A DNA stretch of 26,443 bases from Anaerolineae bacterium (GTDB lineage: Bacteria; Chloroflexota; Anaerolineae; 4572-78; J111), in the NCBI GenBank assembly GCA_023382535.1, contig JAHDWA010000098.1, positions 1 to 26,443 of the forward strand, in the 5' to 3' direction. Below, one piece after another: positions 1-7,041 of this stretch. The first letter of the stretch is position 1; the number at the start of each line of letters is the position of its first letter. Position numbers and translations under genes: made by a program. The notes beneath the pieces were generated by a model. The model was not told the origin of the DNA and made no database searches. It saw nothing but the letters and a program-made list of their open reading frames with translations.

Positions 1-724
1 TTTCAAAGTCCCCTTCAATCCTCCCCATCTGATTGGTAATGTGGGCAAAGCAAATGACCGGTTTCTGTCGGGCCTGGGCAAAGGCATATAAGGCGGCCGC
101 TTCCATTTCAACCGCCAGGATACCTTCAGCCCGGCAGAACTCAATGGCAGTAGGAGTTTCTCGAAACGGCGCATCGGTCGTCCAACTGACCCCCTGATCT
201 ACCGGCACGGTCAATTGAGCAAAGGCGCCCTCAAGGGTTTTGAGGAGGCTTGGATCAATAGAGGCATAATCGGCGGGGGATAAGTAGTGATAGCTCGTGC
301 CTTCGTCTCGTAAGGCTCGCTCAATCAGCACAAAATAGGGCGGTTTTCTGAGCGGTAAAATCTGACCCGCCGAGGTGACACTGATTAGCAATTGGCATCC
401 CGAAGCAAACAATTCTTCCGCTATCAAGACTGCAAACGACGCCCCAACCGCTCGCCCGATGATGCCCAATTCAAGATCGTCCTGATTAAAATCATACAAT
501 TCAGTGTGGTAACAAGCCCAAGTGGGATTAAGCTGGGCTTGGCAATCAGCGAGCAGGTAGCGCAGAATATCTCCATCAGGGTCGAGAACGCAAACAGAAG
601 GAACTGATCCTTGAGACAAAGATTTTTGTCGTCTCGCTTCGCGCAATAAGTTTTCAGGGGTGAAGACGGAAGACTGCTCAAAATTTTTGTGGCGCAACAG
701 AGGGGGAATGTAGCGATCATTCAT
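1..724 (-). CDS. Nucleoside phosphorylase, PNP/UDP family (3' end outside window)
   Basis: The frame is open from an ATG at 724 to the window edge, giving 241 visible residues with no stop. The translation starts MNDRYIPPLL. It contains an E-M-E-A-A-A-L-Y-A-F-A segment followed by ICFAHITNQM, the conserved purine-base and ribose-binding region of the nucleoside phosphorylase I family (uridine/purine nucleoside phosphorylases and relatives). Family members cleave nucleosides with phosphate to base plus pentose-1-phosphate in the cytoplasm; the exact substrate cannot be told from this fragment. Only a few tens of residues should be missing at the C terminus. It sits 23 bases downstream of an ArsR/rhodanese gene on the same strand and looks like ordinary host chromosome rather than part of the mobile element. 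The opposite-strand and other-frame ORFs here are shadows. Confidence 0.85.
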   Translation of the reverse strand, partial: MNDRYIPPLLRHKNFEQSSVFTPENLLREARRQKSLSQGSVPSVCVLDPDGDILRYLLADCQAQLNPTWACYHTELYDFNQDDLELGIIGRAVGASFAVLIAEELFASGCQLLISVTSAGQILPLRKPPYFVLIERALRDEGTSYHYLSPADYASIDPSLLKTLEGAFAQLTVPVDQGVSWTTDAPFRETPTAIEFCRAEGILAVEMEAAALYAFAQARQKPVICFAHITNQMGRIEGDFE

Positions 725-747
725 AAATGTCTCTAATTTTCTGATGC

Positions 748-1431
748 TTAAAGAACTGATGTCACTTCCAGGCGGTAACCAGCCTGCTGCCATTCAGCCA
801 CACCCTCTTCCAGCCGAGCTACTTCCCACCCTCTTTCAGCCAGCAGCTCCAGGGCTTCATCGGCATAAACGCAGTAGGGGCCACGACAATAGGCGACAAT
901 CGTTTTGTCTGGCGGAAGCTCATTCAAGCGGCGTTCCAATTCATCCAGAGGAATACAAATAGCTGCGGGGAGATGACCGGCTTGATACTCGGCTGTAGGC
1001 CGGACATCGAGCAAAACCACCTCGTTATTGCCCAGGCGTTCCCGCAGTTCATCGGCTGAAATCTGCTCAAATTCGTAGCGGTGGGGGCGATAGGCGGCGA
1101 GGGCGCGTTCCACTTCAGCTAACTGTTGTTCGGCCACAGCCCGCAGTTGCAGCCATAGCCGAGCCACGGTCGGGTCGGCCAGCCGGTAGCGGATATACAA
1201 ACCCTCTCGTTCATCCAGCACCAACCGGGCTTGTTTGAGCCGCTGCAAATGTTGGGAGGTGTTAGCCACGCTCATGTGCGCCTCTTGGGCTAATTCCTCG
1301 ACCGTGCGGGGAGCTTGGACAAGCAAATCCAGCAGTTCCAGACGGTGAGGATTGGCCATCGCCGCCACCACTTGGTTAAAAAGATGGTAGAGTTGTTCTT
1401 TGTGTCGCCGCTTTTCGATTGGATGTGTCAT
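748..1431 (-). CDS. ArsR-family HTH regulator fused to a rhodanese domain
   Basis: 227 aa with two domains. Residues about 10-95 are an ArsR-type winged helix (MANPHRLELLDLL, then recognition-helix region SVANTSQHLQRLKQARLV). Residues about 120-225 are a rhodanese domain with the pattern LLDVRPTAEYQAGHLPAAICIP and an active-site loop YCRGPYC, whose first Cys (about 182) is the expected persulfide-forming nucleophile. This fused architecture is a known family, usually involved in sulfur, metalloid or redox sensing; the inducer is not evident here. The ATG at 1431 is preceded by AAGAGAAA. A 7-bp inverted repeat overlapping the likely promoter suggests autorepression. The downstream neighbour is a nucleoside phosphorylase; the two could be co-transcribed. 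Confidence 0.9.
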   Translation of the reverse strand: MTHPIEKRRHKEQLYHLFNQVVAAMANPHRLELLDLLVQAPRTVEELAQEAHMSVANTSQHLQRLKQARLVLDEREGLYIRYRLADPTVARLWLQLRAVAEQQLAEVERALAAYRPHRYEFEQISADELRERLGNNEVVLLDVRPTAEYQAGHLPAAICIPLDELERRLNELPPDKTIVAYCRGPYCVYADEALELLAERGWEVARLEEGVAEWQQAGYRLEVTSVL

Positions 1432-1445
1432 CTGTTTTCTCTTTT

Positions 1446-1477
1446 ATCATACAAATATTCAATAGATTACTTGAATA
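1446..1477 (-). promoter_or_regulatory. Promoter and likely ArsR operator
   Basis: On the minus strand, TATGAT (1446-1451) can serve as -10, with TTCAAG (1470-1475) as a weak -35 at 18-bp spacing. An inverted repeat TATTCAA-N8-TTGAATA (1456-1477) lies over the spacer and -35. AT-rich inverted repeats of this kind are typical ArsR-family operators, so binding by the adjacent ArsR/rhodanese protein is a reasonable inference. Confidence 0.5.
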
Positions 1478-1588
1478 ATATACCAAAGAAAATTATCTGT
1501 GTCAAGCAGGATCAGCCACCTTTTTCCTTAAAATTGCTTCAGGTGCTGGTCTATCTCTAATTACTTGGTTGAATTTACAAGCATCACA

Positions 1589-1643
1589 AAAGTCCCCTTC
1601 CGCGTCCCCCAAGGGGAGGCGAAGCGCTCTGGAAGGGGACTTT
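1589..1643 (-). terminator. Rho-independent terminator at left end of the element
   Basis: A perfect 13-bp stem pairs AAAGTCCCCTTCC (1589-1601) with GGAAGGGGACTTT (1631-1643). The minus-strand transcript ends in TTTT after the stem. The loop itself contains a smaller CCCC/GGGG hairpin followed by GAAGCGC, a member of the dispersed palindrome family seen elsewhere in the window. It lies directly after the stop codon of the ATPase gene at 1647, so it ends the long minus-strand gene block. Confidence 0.75.
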
Positions 1644-1646
1644 CCA

Positions 1647-2819
1647 TTATAAATTAGCGTATGCCGCGCCACCGCTGTGGCCAACCGGGTCAGGAACGCC
1701 TGGCAAGGTTTCCTGAGCGGCCTCAACCGCAGTCTCGGCCTGCACCTTGCTGTCCAGGTAAGCCTCAATCAGCTTCTGGACTTTGGCCTCGGTGTACTCC
1801 TTCAGCTTGACGGTCAGCTCGCCCAGGTTCCGCCCGCCGGCCTCGCGATAGGCTTCGGCAATTTTATCATAGGCGTTTAAGGCATGGTTGGCCGCGCCAT
1901 TGACGCCCGGATCACCATTCTTTTTAGTGGGCTGGGCCGCCGGATCACTGAAGGCGTAGAATTTGATCTCGTCCACCACCTGAAAGTAGTTGATCATCTC
2001 GCGGACCGCGTTCTGCCGGAACTGCGCTCCCTTGTCAGGGAACGGCTTATTCAGACCGAACTCGGCCCAGCCTTTGGGTTCTTCCACCGGCGGCTCGGCC
2101 TCGTACAGATAGCGCATAATCCGCTGCGGCATTGTACGGAACATGCCACCTTCGGTATCCCGCAGCAGGCGCGGCTTCATCCCCGGCCGCTCCCGGCACT
2201 CGCGGATGACCACGTAGTAGCCCCGGTCGTCCTTGCCGGTTTCCAGCTTGATGTTATAGGCCAGCTTCCAGCGGGCTTCTTCGGTGTCGGAGATGGATTC
2301 CCGCTCCTCTTTCTTTTGCAGGTTCTGATGATCGCTCTTGTCGTAGACGTGGGTGATGACGATGGCCGGCAGGTTGACCGCCATGATGATAGTCACGACG
2401 TTCATCATCGTTACTGCTTTGAGCGCGTGGCCGCTGGACCCCTGGCCGGTCATCCCTTTGAGCTGGTTGCTCGTCGCCGCCTGGCGGTAGATGTGGGTCA
2501 CCGTATCCACGCTGAACAGGCCGACCTCGGTAAAGACTTTAGCCCGCAGGTCGGCGTTGATTTCGTCCTGAACCGCCGACACGTCGAGCGGGTTGGCCGC
2601 CGGGGCCAGGGTATGCTCGGTCCCGATGACCTGGGCGTACTCGTGCTCCCGGCCATCTGTTGGCCAGACGTAGACTTTTTTCTTGCCGGTCAGGTTGTTA
2701 AGCCAGAGGGCAAACGAGATGGCCAATTGGGTTTTGCCGGTTTCGGGCCGGCCGGTGCAGTGAATGATCGGCTTGGGATACTTGCCGCCGATGGGTAGGG
2801 CTGAGACTTGTCGAGCCAT
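1647..2819 (-). CDS. Sak4/RecA-like P-loop ATPase (phage recombination type)
   Basis: 390 aa. A Walker A motif GRPETGKTQ lies at residues 23-31. A hydrophobic strand ending in Asp (VGLFSVD, near 105) is the likely Walker B. MTGQGSSGHALK and PAIVITHVYD follow in the order seen in the phage AAA/RecA-like ATPases of Sak4 type. In studied phages, such proteins act with a phage SSB in single-strand annealing or recombination. The C-terminal third (from about residue 250) has no motif I recognise and may be element-specific. The ATG at 2819 has AAGGAGTAACTTCA upstream, a good ribosome site. It is the last gene of the minus-strand block, followed by a strong terminator. An SSB gene lies about 23 kb away in the same element. 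A generic AAA ATPase of another role cannot be excluded. Confidence 0.65.
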   Translation of the reverse strand: MARQVSALPIGGKYPKPIIHCTGRPETGKTQLAISFALWLNNLTGKKKVYVWPTDGREHEYAQVIGTEHTLAPAANPLDVSAVQDEINADLRAKVFTEVGLFSVDTVTHIYRQAATSNQLKGMTGQGSSGHALKAVTMMNVVTIIMAVNLPAIVITHVYDKSDHQNLQKKEERESISDTEEARWKLAYNIKLETGKDDRGYYVVIRECRERPGMKPRLLRDTEGGMFRTMPQRIMRYLYEAEPPVEEPKGWAEFGLNKPFPDKGAQFRQNAVREMINYFQVVDEIKFYAFSDPAAQPTKKNGDPGVNGAANHALNAYDKIAEAYREAGGRNLGELTVKLKEYTEAKVQKLIEAYLDSKVQAETAVEAAQETLPGVPDPVGHSGGAAYANL

Positions 2820-2843
2820 TGAAGTTACTCCTTCTTGTGGGTG

Positions 2844-3185
2844 CTATTGAGAATTTTCGTCGTCGCCGGTTTCGACGACTTCGGTGACTTTGGTTTCGAT
2901 GCCGAAGAGATCGTCCATCTCGTCCTGGATCTCCTCGATGAGTTCGGGGAGATGCTGGACTTCTTCCCGCGGCGAGGTGATGTAGCCGCCCTGGTTCAAG
3001 AGCCAGGCGTCTACTTCCGGCTGGATTTCATCCTTGAGCTGCTTGATGCACATATCGGGGATATCGCCGGGTTCGAGTTCGACGGTGAAGCCGATCCGCG
3101 CCCAGGTTGAGGCGATGTTGCCGCGTTCATCCACGATGCGCTGCTCCTCTTTGGACAGGGAGACTTCGAGGGTTTTGTAGATCAT
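2844..3185 (-). CDS. Hypothetical acidic protein
   Basis: 113 aa from the ATG at 3185 (MIYKTLEVSLSKEEQ), chosen because GGAGTGTT sits directly before it; a start further upstream at 3230 would overlap the preceding gene and lacks this site. No known family recognised. The protein is strongly acidic, especially in its last 40 residues, with helical patterns (LPELIEEIQDEMDDLFG). It is placed 24 bases upstream of the Sak4-like ATPase and is probably co-transcribed with it, so an accessory or DNA-mimic role is possible but unsupported. Confidence 0.7.
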   Translation of the reverse strand: MIYKTLEVSLSKEEQRIVDERGNIASTWARIGFTVELEPGDIPDMCIKQLKDEIQPEVDAWLLNQGGYITSPREEVQHLPELIEEIQDEMDDLFGIETKVTEVVETGDDENSQ

Positions 3186-3199
3186 AACACTCCTTGTAT

Positions 3200-3694
3200 T
3201 TATTTTGATCTGAATTGGTAACGCCGGCAAGGTCTGCGCGGCTTCTTGGCCTTCTTTTGATCCTCAATCAGCTTGATCGCTTCGAGCAGCGAGGTAAACC
3301 GCCACTCGCGGTTGATGATGTAGCCGCTCTTGAGGCCCTTGGGGAACTCCTTGTTGCCTTTTTCCAGGGTCATCCCGGCTTGTTGAAAAAGGGCCTGGGC
3401 GATAGCAAAGGTCAGGCGGTGGCCGTCATTCCAGTAATGGCGGGGGGTATAGCGGCGGGGCCGGCACTCACGGCGGTAGTTGTTCCACAAATCGTCCTCC
3501 TTGATGAAGTGGTTGGCCTCGTTGACCCGTTCGGAGCAGGCTTTGCGGTCCACGCACTCGTAGATGTTGACCTGGCGGGGGGTCGTTAGACCTTCGTTCC
3601 AGACGGTCAAGGATTCTTTCAAGCGCAGGCCCTCGGTCGTGTGGCAGCGCTCACATTGGCGGGTCGTGATCGTAGTCGTGATTGAGGTCGTCAT
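3200..3694 (-). CDS. Hypothetical zinc-binding-like protein
   Basis: 164 aa. Near the N terminus CERCHT (Cys14, Cys17) and later YECVDRKAC (Cys47, Cys53) could make a four-cysteine zinc site. The C-terminal half is basic and aromatic, ending PRRPCRRYQFRSK, which fits nucleic-acid binding. No named family recognised. The start at 3694 is supported by AGGAGATGACTT directly upstream. It lies 14 bases before the acidic 113-aa gene on the same strand. Many of its codons are of the GC-rich type seen across the block. Confidence 0.7.
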   Translation of the reverse strand: MTTSITTTITTRQCERCHTTEGLRLKESLTVWNEGLTTPRQVNIYECVDRKACSERVNEANHFIKEDDLWNNYRRECRPRRYTPRHYWNDGHRLTFAIAQALFQQAGMTLEKGNKEFPKGLKSGYIINREWRFTSLLEAIKLIEDQKKAKKPRRPCRRYQFRSK

Positions 3695-3721
3695 AAGTCA
3701 TCTCCTGGTGGTATTTGGTCA

Positions 3722-3746
3722 CACCCCTGGTGGGTGCGCGAAGCGC
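3722..3746 (+). repeat. Dispersed GTACCCC-type hairpin repeat
   Basis: ACACCCC-TGG-TGGGTG followed by CGCGAAGCGC. The palindromic core plus the GAAGC tail matches the family also seen at 1604, 5798, 7042, 12702, 20565 and 25614. This copy is intergenic, downstream of the 135-aa gene's terminator on the minus strand. Confidence 0.5.
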
Positions 3747-3750
3747 GAAA

Positions 3751-3790
3751 TAAAACGCGCGAAGCAGCCACTAGGGCTACTCCGCGCGTT
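3751..3790 (-). terminator. Rho-independent terminator downstream of the 135-aa gene
   Basis: On the minus strand, ACGCGCGGAGTAGCC pairs with GGCTGCTTCGCGCGT around a CTAGT loop, a 15-bp stem with two G-T wobbles, and is followed by TTTATTT. It would end transcripts from the 63-aa/135-aa gene pair, although the following genes read in the same direction, so it may be partial. Confidence 0.6.
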
Positions 3791-3854
3791 CTTCGCTCTG
3801 GAGTCAGGTCAGGTAGAACAGGTCGTTGTTCTGGATACGATTGTGTTTATTATC

Positions 3855-3868
3855 TCCCCAATTGGGGA
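3855..3868. repeat. CCCCAATTGGGG palindrome, copy 1
   Basis: TCCCCAATTGGGGA, a 14-bp perfect palindrome lying about 20 bases downstream of the stop codon of the 135-aa gene. It is one of five copies of the same core in the window (also 7289, 12631, 18117 and 25003). Confidence 0.75.
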
Positions 3869-3886
3869 ATTTTTGCACCCCAGAAG

Positions 3887-4294
3887 TTAGGGGTTCTGAA
3901 AGTCAAGGAGCTGCGAGGTCCCCATCCGAAAAATCCCGACCGCTTCGGGCCTGACCGCGATCTCGGCCGTGACCGGCAGATAATTCTTGATGATGATCCG
4001 AATGTGCATCATCTTCTGATAGGTCGGATTGACCTTCCTGAAGCGTTTCCAGGCTTCCCGGCGATAGACCTGGCCGTCCTGACCGATCACCCGCGCGATT
4101 TCCGGGGCTTTCTGGAAATGAAGCTGCAAGACGATGTGAAAGGCCTCGCCATTCCACACCAGCTCGCAAAAGGGCGGGTGCTTCCCGTGGAGCAGCGCCT
4201 CAAGAAACAGCTCGTAATTTGAAGGTGGTTCGCAGCCGGTGGAGGCTGCCTGGCGCCGGCCGATTTCGGTCAGCAGCGCCTGAAAGTCGTCCAT
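3887..4294 (-). CDS. Hypothetical protein, 135 aa
   Basis: 135 aa starting MDDFQALLTEIGRR, with GGGG about 5 bases upstream of the ATG. No family recognised. The sequence alternates beta-type stretches (FHIVLQLHF, MHIRIIIKNYLPV) with helices, and looks like a compact soluble protein. It follows the 63-aa gene by 9 bases and is followed by a terminator, so the two likely form a small transcription unit driven by the promoter at 4503-4532. Confidence 0.7.
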   Translation of the reverse strand: MDDFQALLTEIGRRQAASTGCEPPSNYELFLEALLHGKHPPFCELVWNGEAFHIVLQLHFQKAPEIARVIGQDGQVYRREAWKRFRKVNPTYQKMMHIRIIIKNYLPVTAEIAVRPEAVGIFRMGTSQLLDFQNP

Positions 4295-4303
4295 CCAACC
4301 CCG

Positions 4304-4495
4304 CTATTCTAGGGTGTAAAGCCCATACCAATGCAGGATGCTGTCGGCCAGCCGTCGCCAGAGGTTGAGCCATTGGCCACGGACCGGGATGCCCGTCGGC
4401 AGCCCTCGTGTTTTTTCGGCCAACATTCCAAACAACAGAATGGCTTCATCTTCTTCTAACTCGACAATGATCTTGTCGCAGCATCCGTGTATCAC
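4304..4495 (-). CDS. Small hypothetical protein with possible leaderless GTG start
   Basis: 63 aa from a GTG at 4495. No Shine-Dalgarno sequence is present. Instead TATAAT ends exactly 7 bases before the GTG, so the transcript should begin at or next to the start codon (leaderless mRNA). The protein (IIVELEEDEAILLFGMLAEK, then WLNLWRRLADSILHWYGL) has an amphipathic C-terminal helix and is otherwise unrecognised. An internal ATG at residue 24 would leave only 40 residues and has no ribosome site. Confidence 0.55.
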   Translation of the reverse strand: MIHGCCDKIIVELEEDEAILLFGMLAEKTRGLPTGIPVRGQWLNLWRRLADSILHWYGLYTLE

Positions 4496-4502
4496 AGCGG
4501 CT

Positions 4503-4532
4503 ATTATAATCGAAATGTCAGGAAGATGTCAG
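4503..4532 (-). promoter_or_regulatory. Sigma70-type promoter downstream of radC
   Basis: CTGACA (4527-4532) and TATAAT (4503-4508) on the minus strand, spaced by 18 bases. The inverted repeat GTGAC-N4-GTCAC (4532-4545) abuts the -35 and could be an operator. The promoter reads into the 63-aa and 135-aa genes. Confidence 0.65.
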
Positions 4533-4583
4533 TGACTTATGTCACGATTTTTTGGGATATTTTTCCCTGGACATTCAAAAAGA

Positions 4584-5267
4584 TCATTTGTCGAAACCCA
4601 AGCCGCGCTCCTTGAGCGAGACCCAGCGGCCGAGGCAGATAATCAGGTGGTCCAGCAGGTCAATTCCCAGCAGGCCGGCCGCCTGGCGCAAGGAGCGGGT
4701 AACTTGTACATCTTCGGGGGAGGGGGTTGGATCGGCAGAGGGGTGGTTGTGAGCCAGGATGACCGCCGTGGCGTTGAGCCGGACGGCATCGCGCAGGACT
4801 TCACCGGGCCGGATGATGGAGCTGTTGACATTGCCCCGGTAGACTTTGGCCAGGTTCAGGACTCGGTTCTTGGTATCCAGGGCCACGGTCCAGACTTCTT
4901 CCTGCTCGCATAGGGGCAGCCCCATGCGGGTGAAGTAGTCGGCACAATCCTGGGGGCAGGTCAGTTGGTCCCGCGTGAGCGGGGTAGCCAGGCGGCGGCC
5001 CAGCTCCAACGCGGCCTTGATCCGCTTGGCCATATTCTGACCGATGCCGGCGTAGTTTTGAGCCAACTCCTCCAGGGAAGCGGTGTAGATATAGGCCAGG
5101 TTGCCGCCGTAGGATTCCAGCAGCAGGCCGGCGTCGGCGGAGGCGTAGCCACCGCCGATGACCAGGGCCAGCAGCTCCTGCTCGGAGAGATCGGGCAGCG
5201 GCGTCCGCTCGATGCGGACCGCCGGGCGGGACTCGTAAGGGAGGGTGTTCTCGGCTATGCGGGGCAT
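4584..5267 (-). CDS. radC: RadC-family JAB/MPN protein
   Basis: 227 aa, full length for RadC. The N-terminal part carries helix-hairpin-helix-like motifs (LSEQELLALVIGGG; NYAGIGQNMAKRI). The C-terminal domain has the metal-binding JAMM signature HNHPS-ADPTPSPED, with His173, His175 and Asp186 as metal ligands, preceded by GEVLRDAVRLNATAVILA. RadC proteins are common on phages, plasmids and ICEs. Their biochemical role is still uncertain and the old link to RecA-dependent repair was not upheld. The start at 5267 has GAGGAGG upstream, and the gene overlaps the 3' end of the preceding 78-aa gene by 13 bases, suggesting coupling. RadC is followed by a promoter for the next genes. Confidence 0.93.
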   Translation of the reverse strand: MPRIAENTLPYESRPAVRIERTPLPDLSEQELLALVIGGGYASADAGLLLESYGGNLAYIYTASLEELAQNYAGIGQNMAKRIKAALELGRRLATPLTRDQLTCPQDCADYFTRMGLPLCEQEEVWTVALDTKNRVLNLAKVYRGNVNSSIIRPGEVLRDAVRLNATAVILAHNHPSADPTPSPEDVQVTRSLRQAAGLLGIDLLDHLIICLGRWVSLKERGLGFDK

Positions 5268-5491
5268 AGAGCGCCTCCTCGGGCGCGGATCACCGCCCCA
5301 GCCAGTTGGCCGACAATGAAGCCGTCGGCTTTAATGGCTTCTTCAGCCGCTTTCTCTGCCGACAGATTGGCCTGAAATTTCTCGATCCAGGGGTAATCAA
5401 AATCTTCGGCGCTGAACAGGCCGGCGCTGAGCCGGTTTAGTTCTTCGTTGACCTGCTTTAGCCAGGCCGGGTACTCAATCAGGGGTGGCAT
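5255..5491 (-). CDS. Small phage-type helical protein
   Basis: 78 aa from the ATG at 5491, preceded by GGAGACTT. The pattern PAWLKQVNEELN...GLFSAEDFDYPWIEKFQ...SAEKAAEEAIKADG resembles small acidic proteins common on phages and ICEs (W-x2-V, then D-F-D-Y, then an A-x-x-A-I helix), for which I know no proven function. The C terminus overlaps the radC start by 13 bases. Confidence 0.65.
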   Translation of the reverse strand: MPPLIEYPAWLKQVNEELNRLSAGLFSAEDFDYPWIEKFQANLSAEKAAEEAIKADGFIVGQLAGAVIRARGGALCPA

Positions 5492-5536
5492 AAGTCTCCT
5501 TTGGCCTCTACGGGCCACTATGTCGTGGGAAATAAA

Positions 5537-5562
5537 AAGCCCCTTCCGCGCGGAAGGGGCTT
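5537..5562 (-). terminator. Perfect-palindrome terminator
   Basis: A 26-bp perfect palindrome: AAGCCCCTTCCGC with its complement. On the minus strand it is followed by TTTTTATTT. It lies between the 111-aa zinc protein (stop at 5580) and the 78-aa gene. Confidence 0.75.
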
Positions 5563-5579
5563 GCCTGTAAACAAAAACT

Positions 5580-5915
5580 TTACACCAGTCGTTTTTGCAG
5601 CGATTCCTCCGGAATCCGGTGGCACAGCTCGCCGCACACATCGCAGGAAATGACTTTCTCCGCATCCTCGACCTGGCCACGGGTGACCACGAAGGGCCGG
5701 TGATCGCAGCCTTCTTTGACGCAGGCGAACCATTGCGAGTCGCCCAGGGCGCCACTCAGGGCCTCGTCGGTCACGGCCAGCAGGTTGGTCAGTTCAGCAC
5801 CCCTTCGGGTGTCACGAGGCGCGTCCGGCGGCGGGATCGGCTTATTTAGCTCGCCCACCAGCAAATTGTAGAGGTAAATCAGGGTCGGCTCGCGGGCCTC
5901 AATTTTTAGCAGCAT
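5580..5915 (-). CDS. Hypothetical zinc-ribbon protein
   Basis: 111 aa from the ATG at 5915, which has GGAG 8 bases upstream; an ATG five codons earlier (5930) has no such site. The C-terminal half carries WFACVKEGCDHRPF and ISCDVCGELCHRIP, four or more cysteines arranged as a zinc ribbon. The middle of the gene (5798-5811) contains one copy of the dispersed GTACCCC-type palindrome, read in frame as PRDTRRG, so the element has been absorbed into the coding sequence. It overlaps the upstream 116-aa gene by 17 bases. Function unknown. Confidence 0.65.
   Translation of the reverse strand: MLLKIEAREPTLIYLYNLLVGELNKPIPPPDAPRDTRRGAELTNLLAVTDEALSGALGDSQWFACVKEGCDHRPFVVTRGQVEDAEKVISCDVCGELCHRIPEESLQKRLV
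5798..5823 (+). repeat. Dispersed GTACCCC-type hairpin repeat inside a gene
   Basis: CACCCCTTCGGGTG with the stable TTCG loop, followed by TCACGAGGCGCG, a variant of the GAAGCG tail. It is read in frame by the 111-aa zinc-ribbon gene on the minus strand. Confidence 0.5.
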
Positions 5916-6249
5916 CGGCGCGCTCCGCATCCGGTAGTTTCAAACCATCCTCGGTCAGCCAACCCTGCTCGATGGCGTAGCGAATGATGGCCGGGTGAGC
6001 CGCCTCGTTGATCTGTTCGCTCTGGATGTTGCCAACCTGAACAAAATAGGCGGCCGGCGGCATCGTCTCCGGATGCGGGATCTCCCGCACGTCGAACATA
6101 GTCTTGCCTTCGGGGTAGTCTATGTTGCAGTTGCTGGGGTCGGTCGTGTAGTGGCAGGCGGTCAACATATCGCTGTCATCGTAACAGCGATAGACGGTCA
6201 CGCCCTGGTGTTCAAGTAGGATATCAGGGTCTACCCATTCATACGGCAT
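5899..6249 (-). CDS. Hypothetical protein, 116 aa
   Basis: 116 aa starting MPYEWVDPDILLEHQGVTVYRCYDD, with AGGAGACGGCGA before the ATG. No family recognised. The N-terminal half looks beta-rich (VTVYRCYDDSDMLTACHYTT) with an FDVREIPHP stretch. It overlaps the 118-aa gene upstream by 11 bases and the zinc-ribbon gene downstream by 17, so it is embedded in a translationally coupled operon. Confidence 0.65.
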   Translation of the reverse strand: MPYEWVDPDILLEHQGVTVYRCYDDSDMLTACHYTTDPSNCNIDYPEGKTMFDVREIPHPETMPPAAYFVQVGNIQSEQINEAAHPAIIRYAIEQGWLTEDGLKLPDAERADAAKN

Positions 6250-6595
6250 TCGCCGTCTCCTGGCCTCTACGGGCCACTTCGTCGGCGGCCTCAGCCACTG
6301 GCATCAAAAAGACATTGGCTTCGTCCATCGTCTCCATAGGGATGACCTTGACCACGCCGTTCACTCGCACCAGGGCCTGATGGGAATACCAGTAAACCCC
6401 GCCTTCGATGGGCTGGCCGGCGGCGTCCACCAGCAGGCGATGGGCCGCTTCCTCAATGAACTGCTCAGCCTGGGGCTTGAGCGTCGTCGCCTGTTGTTCC
6501 ACTTCGGTCAGCTTGAGCCGCAGGCTGGCAAGTTTCGCCTCAGCTTCCAGCCATTGGGCAATGGTCGTACTTTTATTCAGTTTCTTGGTCGCCAT
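6239..6595 (-). CDS. Hypothetical coiled-coil protein, 118 aa
   Basis: 118 aa. Residues about 10-50 form a probable coiled coil (AQWLEAEAKLASLRLKLTEV and on), followed by a short beta region (GGVYWYSHQALVRVNGVVKV). The ATG at 6595 is preceded by AGAGGAAAAACTAT. It overlaps the HNH gene upstream by 23 bases. No family recognised; a structural or partner role is possible but not shown. Confidence 0.65.
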   Translation of the reverse strand: MATKKLNKSTTIAQWLEAEAKLASLRLKLTEVEQQATTLKPQAEQFIEEAAHRLLVDAAGQPIEGGVYWYSHQALVRVNGVVKVIPMETMDEANVFLMPVAEAADEVARRGQETANAV

Positions 6596-7001
6596 ATAGT
6601 TTTTCCTCTTTTTCGTCTAAGCGCGACAGGATCGGGATGTGATTGAGCAGGTTTTGCACCCGCAGCGACTCGATCCAGCCGGCGATGTCATAGGGCCGGC
6701 CCGATAAAGTCGGGCGGCCAGGTTGATAAAATAGTTTTTTGATTTTATGGTGGTAACACCGCTGGACCATCGCCTCGGTTTGGCCGTGGAGATCGTGGCA
6801 GAGGTGATGGACCAAAACGATGTTGCGCGGATCGTGCAGCACTTTGGGCGGCACGGCAGCGCTGCGTTTGAGCAGCCAGTGATGGGGATCGGTCGCGCCC
6901 GGTTCGCCGCACCAGGCGCAGCGGGTCTTGTTCAGGGGATAGCCATATTGCTCGCGGGCCACGGCGACGACGACGGCCGGCGGTGTTTTGGTGTAGGCCA
7001 A
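6573..7001 (-). CDS. HNH-type nuclease-like protein
   Basis: 142 aa from a TTG at 7001, supported by GGAGG 7 bases upstream. The zinc and catalytic core is visible: CAWCG (Cys28, Cys31), DPHHWLLKR (His40, His41), DPRNIVLVHHLCHDLHG (Asn60, His65, His66, Cys68, His69). This is the layout of HNH endonucleases and the related phage HNH proteins. The target is unknown: it could nick DNA at packaging or recombination steps, or be a homing or defence nuclease. The C terminus is charged. It overlaps the coiled-coil gene downstream by 23 bases. Confidence 0.75.
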   Translation of the reverse strand: MAYTKTPPAVVVAVAREQYGYPLNKTRCAWCGEPGATDPHHWLLKRSAAVPPKVLHDPRNIVLVHHLCHDLHGQTEAMVQRCYHHKIKKLFYQPGRPTLSGRPYDIAGWIESLRVQNLLNHIPILSRLDEKEEKLYGDQETE

Positions 7002-7041
7002 TGGGAATCCTCCCCTTGCTAGATTGAACGAGTGGGGGGCT

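Noticed and set aside
424..720. A 98-codon minus-strand frame and a 71-codon plus-strand frame near the left edge
   Set aside because: Both overlap the nucleoside phosphorylase frame, which is open to the window edge and has family motifs.
1884..2798. A 304-codon plus-strand open frame opposite the Sak4-like ATPase gene
   Set aside because: It is an antisense shadow of a GC-rich gene: no ribosome site, biased His/Arg/Asp/Gly composition, and the minus-strand frame has clear P-loop motifs.
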